This document shows, piece by piece, positions 34,600 to 43,344 of a stretch of 64,000 bases of DNA. Position 1 is the stretch's first letter, and each line of letters opens with the position of its first letter. Both the position numbers and the translations under genes were made by a program. The notes below the pieces were generated by a model. The model did not search any database. It had not been told where the DNA came from and saw only the letters and a program-made list of their open reading frames with translations. Source of the DNA: Anaerolineae bacterium (GTDB lineage Bacteria > Chloroflexota > Anaerolineae > UBA4142 > SHND01); NCBI GenBank assembly GCA_020851635.1, contig JADZCJ010000068.1:1-64000 (forward strand), written 5' to 3'.

Positions 34600-35693
34600 G
34601 CCTTGTCCTCCTTTGGAATTCCCCGACCTGTCCCAAAGGAATTGCGAAATAGGTTGATGACATCGCCAAAAAGACTGCGCGCCGAAACGAACAAGATAAT
34701 GAGCGCGAGAATTCCGCCGCCCAGCTCGCGCGGAATGTTTGTTGTGATCTGCAATCCGATCTGCGAGCCAAGACGGATGCCCGCAAACAATATCGCGACC
34801 AGAAATACGCCGAGTGGGTGTGCCTGACCCAAGATCGCGACGAGCACGCCATCAAAGCCCAAACCCGAGGAAAAGCCCGCCACGATTTGACGGTTTACTC
34901 CGAGGACCTCGATGGCGCCCGCAAGCCCCGCCAGCGCACCGCTGATCAACATCCCCCGAATTGCCGCGCGTTCACTGCGGATGCCGCCAAAACGCGCAAA
35001 AAAGGGCGCTTGGCCCGACATGCGCTGCTCATATCCCGGAACGGTCCGCCACAAAAAGAACCATACAAAGATTGTCGCCGCCACGGCAATCAAAAAGCCA
35101 ACACCCCAATGCGAGCCCGGGAAAAAGGACGGCAGCTCTGCGCTCGCGTGAATGATCGGCGTGCTCGCGGTCGAGCTGCGATTTGCGCGCAGGGGAAAGT
35201 TGACCATATACGTCACAAACAACGCCGCGATGCTGTTCAAGATAATCGTCGAAATGATTTCGTTGACATTCAAGCGCAGTTTCAAGATCGCCGGAATGAA
35301 TGCGTACGCCGCGCCAATAGCCATAGCAATTGCCAAAATTACGAGCGAATGAATCACCGGCGGCAACTGGATAGCATAGCCGATCCATGCTGCCATCAAC
35401 GCGCCCAAAAGGAATTGCCCCTCCTGCCCGATGCTAAAAAGCCCGGAGCGAAATGCCACCACTGCCGAGAGACCGGTCAGAATCAACGGTGTCGCGCGCT
35501 CCAGGGTCAAAAAGAACGAACAGTTGTCCAACCTCTCGCAGCCAAAACCGGCTTTGAACATTTCTTGATAGGCAACAAGAGGCGGTGTGCTCGTCATGAG
35601 AACAAAGACAGAGGAAAATGCCAGACCCGTAATAATCGCAAGAATGGGGATGAGGACCGCATCAAAGATTTGCCGTCGTTGTCGGGATGTCAT
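34596..35693 (-). CDS. BmpA-type nucleoside ABC transporter permease 1 (first system)
   Basis: 365 residues, multiple spans. Motifs FRSGLFSIGQEGQFLLGALM, LKLRLNVNEIISTIILNSIA and the LISGALAGLAGAIEVLGVNR segment are those of the larger NupP/YufP-type permease. It lies 3 bases after the ATPase gene and overlaps permease 2. Confidence 0.85.
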   Translation of the reverse strand: MTSRQRRQIFDAVLIPILAIITGLAFSSVFVLMTSTPPLVAYQEMFKAGFGCERLDNCSFFLTLERATPLILTGLSAVVAFRSGLFSIGQEGQFLLGALMAAWIGYAIQLPPVIHSLVILAIAMAIGAAYAFIPAILKLRLNVNEIISTIILNSIAALFVTYMVNFPLRANRSSTASTPIIHASAELPSFFPGSHWGVGFLIAVAATIFVWFFLWRTVPGYEQRMSGQAPFFARFGGIRSERAAIRGMLISGALAGLAGAIEVLGVNRQIVAGFSSGLGFDGVLVAILGQAHPLGVFLVAILFAGIRLGSQIGLQITTNIPRELGGGILALIILFVSARSLFGDVINLFRNSFGTGRGIPKEDKA

Positions 35694-35696
35694 GGC

Positions 35697-37232
35697 TTAA
35701 CTCGCCTCCTCTTCGATCACTCCGCCCGCCATCAGAATCCCCAGCTGCTCTTTGGTCGCCTGTTCGTCTTGGAATTCCCCGGCGATGCGCCCGCGAAAGA
35801 GCACGAGGATGCGATCGCTCAACGCCAGAATTTCATCCAGTTCTACAGAAATCAAGAGCACCGCGGCGCCGCGATCTCGTGCGTCCACAAGGGTGCGGTG
35901 CACGAATTCGATACTGCCTACATCAAGTCCGCGAGTCGGCTGATTCGCAATGATCAATTTCGGGCTGCCTGAAAGTTCGCGTCCGAGGACCACTTTTTGC
36001 AGATTACCGCCGCTCAAGGTTGCAATGTCCTCGCCGGGACGCGCTGACGCCACCGAAAATTGTGTAACGACCCATTCCGCCAGTTTTTGGATGTGTGCCC
36101 GGTCTTGCAAACCATAGTGCTGAAATTCCGGCTCGCGGTAGCGCGAAACAATGACATTTTCGTCGAGGTTCGTCTCGAGGTTCAATCCGGTGCGGAGGCG
36201 GTCCTCGGGGATATGCGCCATCCCCTGCTCGCGGCGGTCCCCGACGGGCTGATTGGTGATCTCGTTACGCAGCAAACGAATTGTCCCGCCATCCACGGGT
36301 TGAAGTCCGGTGATCGCGTCCACCAGTTCCGTCTGCCCATTGCCGCTCACCCCCGCAATGCCGACGATCTCTCCCGCCCGGACGTTGAATGAAAGGTCGC
36401 TGATCGCGGTATGTCCGCCTACTCCGGCAACGAGCAGATGTTCTACCTCCAGGACGATTTCCCCCGGCTCTACCGGCTTTTTATCCACGGTCAACAACAC
36501 CTCGCGCCCCACCATCATCCGCGCCATTTCTTTCAGATTCGTCTCACGCACCGGCTTGGAGCCAATCATTCTCCCCGCCCGCATGACACTCACCTGATCG
36601 GCGACTTCGATTACTTCAAGCAATTTGTGCGTGATAAAGATGACCGTTTGCCCGCGTTTAGCCAGGTCGCGAATGACCGTAAACAGTTCGCGCGCTTCCT
36701 GCGGCGTGAGCACTGCGGTCGGCTCGTCCAGAATGAGGATGCGCGCCTCGCGCTGCAGCGCCTTGAGAATTTCAACGCGCTGTTGCAGCCCGACGGAAAG
36801 TTCACCCACCACCGCGGCCGGATCAACGGGCAAACCAAATTCGTCCGCCAGTTTTTTGACGGCAGCGTTTTCGTCCCGTTGGTCCAAAAGTCCATACCTA
36901 CTGGGTTCGATGCCCAACAGAATATTTTGCGCGACGGTGAACGACGGCACGAGTTTGAAATGCTGGTGCACCATTCCGATGCCAAGTCGAATCGCTTCGT
37001 TGGGATGCGGGATTTGGACTGGGGTGCCATTGAGCCGAATCGTGCCGCGATCGGGCCGGGTCAGACCAAAGAGGATATTCATCAAGGTGGTTTTGCCTGC
37101 GCCGTTTTCACCCACAAGCGCATGCACTTCACCTTGCCCGACGGACAGGTCAACTGCATCGTTCGCCAGGACCTGAGACGATGCAAAATACTTGGTTATG
37201 CCTTGCATTTCGACGGCGGGCATGAATGGCAA
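35697..37232 (-). CDS. BmpA-type nucleoside ABC transporter ATPase (first system)
   Basis: 511 residues with two ABC domains. Domain 1: GENGAGKTTLMNILFG, signature LSVGLQQRVEILKAL, Walker B ILILDEPTAVLTPQE. Domain 2: degenerate P-loop GVSGNGQTELVDAI, signature LSGGNLQKVVLGREL. This double-domain layout (RbsA/NupO type) drives sugar or nucleoside import. The start may be Met-1 or Met-4 (37223). The gene is separated from the binding-protein gene by a perfect palindrome. Confidence 0.9.
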   Translation of the reverse strand: MPFMPAVEMQGITKYFASSQVLANDAVDLSVGQGEVHALVGENGAGKTTLMNILFGLTRPDRGTIRLNGTPVQIPHPNEAIRLGIGMVHQHFKLVPSFTVAQNILLGIEPSRYGLLDQRDENAAVKKLADEFGLPVDPAAVVGELSVGLQQRVEILKALQREARILILDEPTAVLTPQEARELFTVIRDLAKRGQTVIFITHKLLEVIEVADQVSVMRAGRMIGSKPVRETNLKEMARMMVGREVLLTVDKKPVEPGEIVLEVEHLLVAGVGGHTAISDLSFNVRAGEIVGIAGVSGNGQTELVDAITGLQPVDGGTIRLLRNEITNQPVGDRREQGMAHIPEDRLRTGLNLETNLDENVIVSRYREPEFQHYGLQDRAHIQKLAEWVVTQFSVASARPGEDIATLSGGNLQKVVLGRELSGSPKLIIANQPTRGLDVGSIEFVHRTLVDARDRGAAVLLISVELDEILALSDRILVLFRGRIAGEFQDEQATKEQLGILMAGGVIEEEAS

Positions 37233-37271
37233 GAATCGAGTTAGAACGGCAGAACCGTTCTAACTCGATTC
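37233..37271 (-). promoter_or_regulatory. Perfect 17-bp stem-loop between binding-protein and ATPase genes
   Basis: GAATCGAGTTAGAACGG (37233-37249), loop CAGAA, and the exact reverse complement at 37255-37271. On the minus strand it follows the binding-protein stop by 9 bases and abuts the ATPase start. No T-run follows, so it is probably an mRNA stabiliser or partial terminator that raises binding-protein yield. Confidence 0.7.
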
Positions 37272-37280
37272 GAAAAGAGG

Positions 37281-38417
37281 TTACTGTGCTGCGGCGCGCA
37301 CTGAATCACAAGCTGCCATCGGCGCTACTGAATCGGCAAGCGCATCGCACACGACAAAACTGCCATCGAGGATCTTGGCGCGATATTCTTCCACTTTGGC
37401 TTGGACCTCGGGCAGCTTGGCGGTCATGTCTGCGGGACCTTTGGTTGCAAAGGTTGTGGAACCTTCATCCCACGACAGACCGGTCGCGCCGTCCTTGATC
37501 CCAATCTGGCTAAAACCGCCCTTAAAGTTGTTTTCGAGCGCGTTCTTGACGAGCAGGAATGTCGCCGCGTCCACCCGCTTCATGACAGAGACGATGATAT
37601 TGCCGGGAGCGACGTCATCCTGGTTAGAGTCCACGCCGAGCGCGAACAAGCCCTTTTCTTTGGCAGCCGAAATGACGCCTTCACCCGAACGTCCGGCGAC
37701 CTGGAAAATGATGTCAGCGCCCTGGTCAAATTGACCCAGCGCCGCTTCTTTGCCAAGTGTCGGGTCAGAGAACTTGAAATTGAGATAGCTCACGAGGACC
37801 TCACAGTCGGGGCAGACCTCTTTCACCCCCTGTTTGTATGCCCAGTAAAACTGGTTCAAACCGGGAGAATCACCGCCAACGACCGCGCCCACCGTTTTGG
37901 TTTTGGTCATCAGTCCCGCAACGACCCCGCCCAGAAAACTGCTGTCATGAACGTTGATTTGAAAAGCGGCAACGTTATCCGGCAGCGCGTCCACGAAAAT
38001 GTCAGACGGCACACCGAATTTTTGATTCGGCGTTTCGGTTGCCAACTTGACAAAGCCCTCCGGCGGCGTTGGCGCAAGCACCAGGATGATGTTGTACTTT
38101 TGATTGATCGCCTGGCGGACAGCCGCCTCTTGTTCTGTTTCGACGCGCGCCTCGATAATGTTGCCCTTGACCTTGAGCTCAGAGATCGCTCTCTCGGCGC
38201 CGCGCGCAGCCGCATCAATGAACGAACGGTCGCCGCGCGGGTTGGGGGTTACGAGCGCAAACGAAAAATCAGCGGCTCCGCCGGAGGGTGCAGAAGTTGC
38301 GGCGGAAGGGGCTGTCGTGGGAGGCGCCGCGGTCGGCGCGACTGTGGGGGCGCAGCCAATCAGGATGACAACTGCGACGATCAACAAAAACCCGCAAGTT
38401 CGAAATCTTGTGTTCAT
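37281..38417 (-). CDS. BMP-family substrate-binding lipoprotein (first system)
   Basis: 378 residues. Lipoprotein signal peptide with lipobox ILIGC (Cys at 22), an Ala/Pro/Thr linker, then the BMP/Med domain (FALVTPNPRGDRSFIDAAAR, GQFDQGADIIFQVAGRSGEG, AKEKGLFALGVDSNQDD). Such proteins bind nucleosides. A strong AAGGAG lies upstream on the minus strand. First gene of the importer operon, followed by a stem-loop. Two cysteine pairs in the mature part may form disulfides. Confidence 0.88.
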   Translation of the reverse strand: MNTRFRTCGFLLIVAVVILIGCAPTVAPTAAPPTTAPSAATSAPSGGAADFSFALVTPNPRGDRSFIDAAARGAERAISELKVKGNIIEARVETEQEAAVRQAINQKYNIILVLAPTPPEGFVKLATETPNQKFGVPSDIFVDALPDNVAAFQINVHDSSFLGGVVAGLMTKTKTVGAVVGGDSPGLNQFYWAYKQGVKEVCPDCEVLVSYLNFKFSDPTLGKEAALGQFDQGADIIFQVAGRSGEGVISAAKEKGLFALGVDSNQDDVAPGNIIVSVMKRVDAATFLLVKNALENNFKGGFSQIGIKDGATGLSWDEGSTTFATKGPADMTAKLPEVQAKVEEYRAKILDGSFVVCDALADSVAPMAACDSVRAAAQ

Positions 38418-38505
38418 TTTCTTCTCCTTGAAAGTTTAGAATTTGCCACATCCAAGCGTCACGGATGCCTCACCCCCTTGCGCGAGGTTGTTTCGACGGC
38501 TCGCA

Positions 38506-39081
38506 TTATTCTTTTAGCATTTGCATCAGGCGCTGATGATATGTCGTATCGCGCTCTGACCATTCCGGCTCGACGAGTGCGCCTTGTTCCATAAAATGCT
38601 TGAATCCGCGTCCCAGCGCCTGGCCTCGCGCGGTGTGCATGTCGAGCGCGTAATCGGGGATCTCGGGTCGGACCCCCTGATTCTCGATGGCAGATTTGAT
38701 CCAATTCAACATTTCATCACTGCTGCGGTCTTTGCGCTGCATGGCGAGATAGCGCACCGCGTGGATCGCAAAGAGCGCGCGGTCGCCTGCGCCGTAATCA
38801 AAATGATGGGACAACTTTTCGAGCGCATGCACAAGCACCGGCGCGTTCACCTGACCAAACCCAATGTCCTCGACCGAGATGACGGCAAGACGGTCCCACA
38901 ATTTGCGTTCGAGTTCAGGGCTGGTGCTGACCATCTCATAGGCGATCATCGCGGCGTTCTCGGCGTGCCCGCGACGGACCTCTTTTTGCAGCGCCGAGAT
39001 GACCTCGTCCGCGGGCAGGTCGTGCCGCGTGCGGACCTGCGTCCAGGGATCAAATTGAGACTCGGACATTGTTTGCTCCAT
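38506..39081 (-). CDS. MgsA/RarA C-terminal-like protein without ATPase domain
   Basis: 191 residues. The segment LERKLWDRLAVISVEDIGFG and the later IHAVRYLAMQRKDRSSDEML resemble the C-terminal helical domain of MgsA/RarA AAA+ proteins (there typically RRLVIFASEDIGLADP and ...IYLALAPKS). The ATPase part is absent. The gene overlaps the end of the deaminase gene by 32 bases and is read after it. Function unknown; it may act on substrates delivered by the neighbouring importer or in DNA maintenance. Confidence 0.55.
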   Translation of the reverse strand: MEQTMSESQFDPWTQVRTRHDLPADEVISALQKEVRRGHAENAAMIAYEMVSTSPELERKLWDRLAVISVEDIGFGQVNAPVLVHALEKLSHHFDYGAGDRALFAIHAVRYLAMQRKDRSSDEMLNWIKSAIENQGVRPEIPDYALDMHTARGQALGRGFKHFMEQGALVEPEWSERDTTYHQRLMQMLKE

Positions 39082-40408
39082 TTTCTATTTCAAAATCACG
39101 CCGGGCGCGCAACTCGGCATAAGCGGCTTCCAGCGAAACACATGCCTCGCGATAATCGAGAGATTCCAGTTTGCCATCCCGCAAAAGAAATTTCCCATCC
39201 ACCATCGCGTCGCGCACATCCAGACCGGAAACCGCATAGACAAGCGCCGTGTACGGGTCCTGTGCCGCGCGCGGCGTCCAACCCATGGCGTTGGCATCGA
39301 GCGCAATCAGGTCTGCGCGCTTGCCCGGTTCGAGAGAACCGATTTCGCGTTCGAGCCCCAACGCACGCGCGCCGCCCAGCGTCGCCATCTCGACAATATC
39401 GCGCGCGGGAATGGCGGTCGGCTCTTGTTCGCGAAATGACATTAGCTTGCCGAGAATCCGCATCTCTTGGAATAAATCGTACGAATTGTTGTTGGCGACA
39501 TTGTCTGTGCCCAGCGCGGTATTGATGCCCGCATGACGCATCGCTTTCAAGGGCGCGGCGGCGGCTCCCGCGCGCATGCAGGCGGAAGGCGCCATGACGG
39601 CGGTAAAAGGCGCAGCCGCCAGGGTAGAAAAATCTTGGGGGGGAATCGTGAGACAATGCGCCGCCAGCATGCGCCGGTCGAGCGCGCCCAACGTTTTCAT
39701 TTGTTGTACGGCAGTGCGCCCAAAGTGCCTGCGGCAGTACTCGTCCTCTTCCCCGGATGTCGCGAGGTGTATATGCAAACCCGTTTTGAACTGGTCGGCA
39801 AGTTCCAGCTCTGCTTGCATCGTTTCCGCAGCATTGTCAACGAAAAACGCATGCGGTCCGATCCATCCCCCCAAACGCGGATGATCGCGCAGCTGCTGCA
39901 GAAATGTCATGGTCTCTTGCAGTGCGCGTGCTCCGGCTTGGGCATCACCCAATTCGACAATGCCATAGGCGAGCGCCGCCCTCAATCCGCTTTGCTCTAC
40001 CACGGGCACGATCCGGTCCATGAAAAAATAGTGGTCGGCAAAACAAGTCGTCCCCGTGCGGACCATTTCCGCGCAGGATACGGCAACCGCAGGCGCGATC
40101 ATCTCGGGCGTCAAAAAATGTTCCCAGCTGCGGATAGCATTGTACCAGCCGTCGAGGGTGAGCAAAGAATGTCCCTCTGCCAAGCCCCGAAACAATACCA
40201 TCGGCGTATGCGTGTGGGCGTTTACAAGTCCGGGCATTACAACCCGGTCACTCCAATCCAGGACTTGGGCGTCGGACGGATCTGATTCAACGCCGGCAAG
40301 AACCTCTCGGATACGACCGTCTTGGAGGATGATCGTACCGGGACGATGAACATGAAACTGACTGTCCATCGTGAGAAGTGTACCTACTCGTATCACCTGG
40401 CGAGGCAT
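39050..40408 (-). CDS. Amidohydrolase, cytosine/adenosine deaminase-like (SAH/MTA deaminase type)
   Basis: 452 residues. Metal site HTH at 65-67 in GLVNAHTHTPMVLFRGLAEG, a second His cluster in HIHLATSGEED, AHCLTIPP, and the terminal LGTDNVANNNSYDLFQEM that carries the catalytic Asp. These match the ATZ/TRZ, MtaD-like deaminases that act on purine nucleosides or related bases. Location directly upstream of a nucleoside importer supports a role in nucleoside salvage. No Shine-Dalgarno; a pyrimidine-rich tract precedes the start on its strand. Confidence 0.85.
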   Translation of the reverse strand: MPRQVIRVGTLLTMDSQFHVHRPGTIILQDGRIREVLAGVESDPSDAQVLDWSDRVVMPGLVNAHTHTPMVLFRGLAEGHSLLTLDGWYNAIRSWEHFLTPEMIAPAVAVSCAEMVRTGTTCFADHYFFMDRIVPVVEQSGLRAALAYGIVELGDAQAGARALQETMTFLQQLRDHPRLGGWIGPHAFFVDNAAETMQAELELADQFKTGLHIHLATSGEEDEYCRRHFGRTAVQQMKTLGALDRRMLAAHCLTIPPQDFSTLAAAPFTAVMAPSACMRAGAAAAPLKAMRHAGINTALGTDNVANNNSYDLFQEMRILGKLMSFREQEPTAIPARDIVEMATLGGARALGLEREIGSLEPGKRADLIALDANAMGWTPRAAQDPYTALVYAVSGLDVRDAMVDGKFLLRDGKLESLDYREACVSLEAAYAELRARRDFEIENGANNVRVSI

Positions 40409-40810
40409 GAATCGAAAAGGGGAAAAAGAAAAAGCCGGCAGGATCGGTGAACAATCCCAACAAGATTATATTACTTGAGGGTATCAGTGTCAAAGGGCAT
40501 TGCCAACCGGGCGGGTTTGAGACAATTTGATTCCAAAGAGCTGGCTTGCGATACATTATTGTAGGTCAAAGTTTCTGACCGTCATCGAGTTTTTTCACTG
40601 GTGATTACCCACATTGCGTAGAATAAGTTTGTATTCAAAACCTTCGAGGTCTCGGAGACCTCGAAGGTTTTGAGATATAGGCAATCACCAGTTTTTCACC
40701 ATAGACGGACACTCTGCTCTCTGTTAAAATTAGAGCATCAGCGAACGGACCGCGACGCCGCGACCGATCCTCATGCAATAACCACAAGCAATCCGAACAA
40801 GGAGCAACCG
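40409..40810. other. 402-base divergent intergenic region
   Basis: Lies between the minus-strand deaminase and the plus-strand ThuA gene, so it should hold both promoters. It contains one perfect palindromic element (40635-40673) and AAGGAGC (40800-40806) before the ThuA start. No gene is evident. Confidence 0.6.
40635..40673 (+). repeat. Perfect 18-bp palindromic element
   Basis: TCAAAACCTTCGAGGTCT (40635-40652), 3-base loop CGG, and its exact reverse complement (40656-40673). Related to the elements at 3931 and 30454 through the shared AGACCT...GGTTT arm. Confidence 0.75.
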
Positions 40811-41545
40811 ATGCTGCACGTAACCATTTGGAATGAATATTTGCACGAATTACAAGACCCTGCAATCGCCAAGATTTACCCGCATGGGATACATGGCGCC
40901 ATCGCCCGGGGAATCGCCGCCGATGATTTTGACATCCGCACTGCCACGCTCAACGAACCCGCGCACGGCTTGACGGACGAGGTCATCCAGCAGACCGACG
41001 TCCTCATCTGGTGGGGGCACATGGCGCATGACCGCGTGCAGGATGCGATCGTCGAAAAGGTGCATGACCGCGTGCTGAACGGCATGGGGCTGATCGTCCT
41101 CCATTCGGGACACGAGTCCAAGATTTTCAAGAAATTAATGGGGACACGCAGCGGTCGTTTGAAATGGCGCGAGGCGGACGAAAAAGAACGTCTGTGGGTG
41201 ATTGATCACGCGCATCCGATCACGGCAGGCATCGGAGAATATATTGAACTCCCGGCGGAAGAAATGTATGGCGAAGCATTTCACATACCCGCTCCCGATG
41301 AACTGGTATTTATCAGTTGGTTCGAAGGGGGCGAGGTCTTTCGGAGCGGAATAACGTTTCATCGCGAGCAGGGCAGGATTTTTTACTTTCGTCCCGGTCA
41401 CGAAACCTATCCGACCTATCACAATCAAGACATTTTGCGAGTTATATCCAACGCGGTGCGGTGGGCGGCGCCGGTCCCTCGCATGGCGCCGGTCTTTGGA
41501 AATGCAACTCCTCTCGAAGCAATTCGAGGACATCGGACAGCGTGA
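40811..41545 (+). CDS. ThuA domain protein
   Basis: 244 residues from ATG 40811, with AAGGAGC upstream. N-terminal [11 protein letters not shown], then [40 protein letters not shown] and [13 protein letters not shown], which are the pattern of ThuA (trehalose utilisation) proteins, a glutamine-amidotransferase-like fold. ThuA-like proteins act on disaccharides or oxidised sugars. It heads a plus-strand group of sugar-related genes. Confidence 0.85.
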   Translation: MLHVTIWNEYLHELQDPAIAKIYPHGIHGAIARGIAADDFDIRTATLNEPAHGLTDEVIQQTDVLIWWGHMAHDRVQDAIVEKVHDRVLNGMGLIVLHSGHESKIFKKLMGTRSGRLKWREADEKERLWVIDHAHPITAGIGEYIELPAEEMYGEAFHIPAPDELVFISWFEGGEVFRSGITFHREQGRIFYFRPGHETYPTYHNQDILRVISNAVRWAAPVPRMAPVFGNATPLEAIRGHRTA

Positions 41546-41621
41546 ATGAAATTGGTTCTCGCAAGTCGTTTCACGGCGCATTGAGCGTTTGTCATTTGTA
41601 TGCAAGTTCAAGGAGGTCATG

Positions 41622-41915
41622 ATGCCTGTCTATATCAGCTTGATTAACCTGACTGACCAGGGCGCCCGCACCATCAAAGAGGACCCCGAGCGCGTCCGCT
41701 CCGCCGCCGCCATCGCACAGCGTGAAGGGTGCAAACTGATCGCGGAATGGTGGACGATGGGACCCTACGATGCCGTGATGATTACGGAAGCGCCCGATGA
41801 TGAAACCATCAACCGTTTTCTCTTGGGCGCGGGACGTCGGGGCAATATCCGCACGATAACCATGCGCGCCTTTACGCCGGATGAAATTGCCCGCGTTATC
41901 GAGCGCTTGCAGTAA
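41622..41915 (+). CDS. GYD domain protein
   Basis: 97 residues from ATG 41622. AAGGAGG at 41610-41616 fits this start better than the adjacent ATG 41619. The pattern YISLINLTDQGARTIKEDPE and then MGPYDAVMITEAPDD matches the GYD family (dimeric alpha-beta barrel); here the name-giving motif reads GPYD. Function unknown; small GYD genes accompany oxidoreductase and sugar genes. Confidence 0.8.
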   Translation: MPVYISLINLTDQGARTIKEDPERVRSAAAIAQREGCKLIAEWWTMGPYDAVMITEAPDDETINRFLLGAGRRGNIRTITMRAFTPDEIARVIERLQ

Positions 41916-41942
41916 CGCACAAGCGTCCGGGGAGCATGACCA

Positions 41943-43247
41943 TTGGCTCTGCCAAACATCCTCTACATTCACTCGCACGATACGGGGCGATACATCCAAC
42001 CCTACGGACATGCGGTCTCGACACCGAACCTCCAAAAACTTGCCGAGAGGGGCGTCCTCTTTCGGCAGGCATATTGTGTTGCCCCTTCCTGCTCCCCCAG
42101 CCGCGCTTCGCTGTTGACGGGACGATATCCGCACTCGAATGGGATGATCGGTCTGGCGCACAGGGGCTTTCGACTCTCGAATCCCGAGCATCATCTTGTC
42201 TATACCCTGCGCCGAGCGGGATATTACAGCGCCGTTCTCGGGGCACAGCACATCACCGACAGTTCAGCGCCCATCGGCTATGACGAGCATATCGAAACTG
42301 CCACCGAATATGCAAAAGATGTGGCGCCCGCCGCTGTTTCGTTCCTCGAACGCCCGCCGCCGCAACCTTTTTTCTTTTCGGTCGGCTTTCTGGAGACACA
42401 CCGCGAATTCCCGCCGCCGGACGCCGAGGACGACGCGCGCTATTGTCTTGCGCCGCCCACCCTGCCTGATACACCTGAAATTCGCGCGGATGTCGCCGCG
42501 TTCAATACCAGTGTGCGCGCGCTGGACGAGGGCGTTGGCAGAGTGCTGGCTGCCCTCGAAAAAAGCGGGCTTGCCGACAACACTCTTGTCATCAGCACGA
42601 CCGACCACGGCATCGCGTTTCCCGGGATGAAAAGCACTCTCAAGGATGGAGGCATCGGAGTCTCGCTGATCATGGCGGGACCCGGAGGATTCACCGGCGG
42701 CGGCGTGATTGATGCGCTTGTTTCGCATGTTGATCTCTACCCCACACTATGCGACCTGCTTGGAATTGATGCTCCCGCCTGGCTGCAGGGTAAATCTCTT
42801 TTGCCCCTGATTCGCGGCGAGACACATGACGTGCGCGACCACATTCTTGCCGAAATCAATTTTCACGCCGCGTACGAGCCCCAGCGAGCCGCGCGAACGC
42901 CGAGATACAAATACATCCGTCGCTATGATGGCAGGACCGCTCCGGTGCTGCCCAATACGGATGACAGTCCGGGCAAAGCGCTTTGGATAGAATCCGGATG
43001 GCAAAAGCAGAGCGTGGCGGCAGAGCAGCTGTACGATTTGATTTTTGATCCGGGCGAAGCATGCAGCGTCGCCGAGAATCCCGCTTATGCCGATGTCTTG
43101 ACTGAAATGCGCGCGCGGCTGGAGCAGTGGATGCAAGAAACTCGAGACCCTCTGCTGCATGGAGCTTTGCCGTATCCGCCCGGCGCAATCGTGAATGATC
43201 CGGACCAGGTGTCACCTCAAGAACCAACGCATCCCATCTCGTCATGA
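41943..43247 (+). CDS. Sulfatase (type I, formylglycine-dependent)
   Basis: 434 residues. TTG 41943 is the start because an in-frame stop lies at 41937 and GGGGAG is 8 bases upstream. Sulfatase motif Cys50-Ser-Pro-Ser-Arg54 in APSCSPSRASLLTGRYPHSN, with Cys50 to be converted to formylglycine. Metal-binding HSHDTGRY near the start and STTDHGIAFPGMKSTLKDG later. It resembles heparan N-sulfatase-like S1 subfamilies. No signal peptide, so it acts in the cytoplasm on imported sugars. No activating FGE gene nearby. Confidence 0.9.
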   Translation: MALPNILYIHSHDTGRYIQPYGHAVSTPNLQKLAERGVLFRQAYCVAPSCSPSRASLLTGRYPHSNGMIGLAHRGFRLSNPEHHLVYTLRRAGYYSAVLGAQHITDSSAPIGYDEHIETATEYAKDVAPAAVSFLERPPPQPFFFSVGFLETHREFPPPDAEDDARYCLAPPTLPDTPEIRADVAAFNTSVRALDEGVGRVLAALEKSGLADNTLVISTTDHGIAFPGMKSTLKDGGIGVSLIMAGPGGFTGGGVIDALVSHVDLYPTLCDLLGIDAPAWLQGKSLLPLIRGETHDVRDHILAEINFHAAYEPQRAARTPRYKYIRRYDGRTAPVLPNTDDSPGKALWIESGWQKQSVAAEQLYDLIFDPGEACSVAENPAYADVLTEMRARLEQWMQETRDPLLHGALPYPPGAIVNDPDQVSPQEPTHPISS

Positions 43248-43272
43248 AGAATAAAGCGATTCATCAAGCGTG

Positions 43273-43322
43273 CGAGTGTTTGACAAGAATGATGCAAAAC
43301 AAGTTGGTCAAGGATGCGCCAG
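43273..43322 (+). repeat. 50-bp repeated block, copy 1 (copy 2 at 50272-50320)
   Basis: Begins CGAGTGTTTGACAAGAATGA and ends GATGCGCCAG; copy 2 begins CGAGTGTTTGACAAGAACGA and ends GATGCACCAG. Overall about three quarters identical with one gap. Both lie just upstream of a sugar-related gene and include TTGACA, so a shared promoter or operator is possible. Confidence 0.55.
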
Positions 43323-43344
43323 CCGGGGAGGCAGTTCTTTTTGC

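Noticed and set aside
34818-35972. 384-codon plus-strand open frame opposite the BmpA-system permease and ATPase genes
   Set aside because: Composition is Arg/Gln/Asn-rich with no motif; the minus strand carries well-conserved transporter genes.
37401-38594. 397-codon plus-strand open frame opposite the BMP lipoprotein gene
   Set aside because: Shadow of a gene with a clear lipobox and BMP domain on the minus strand.
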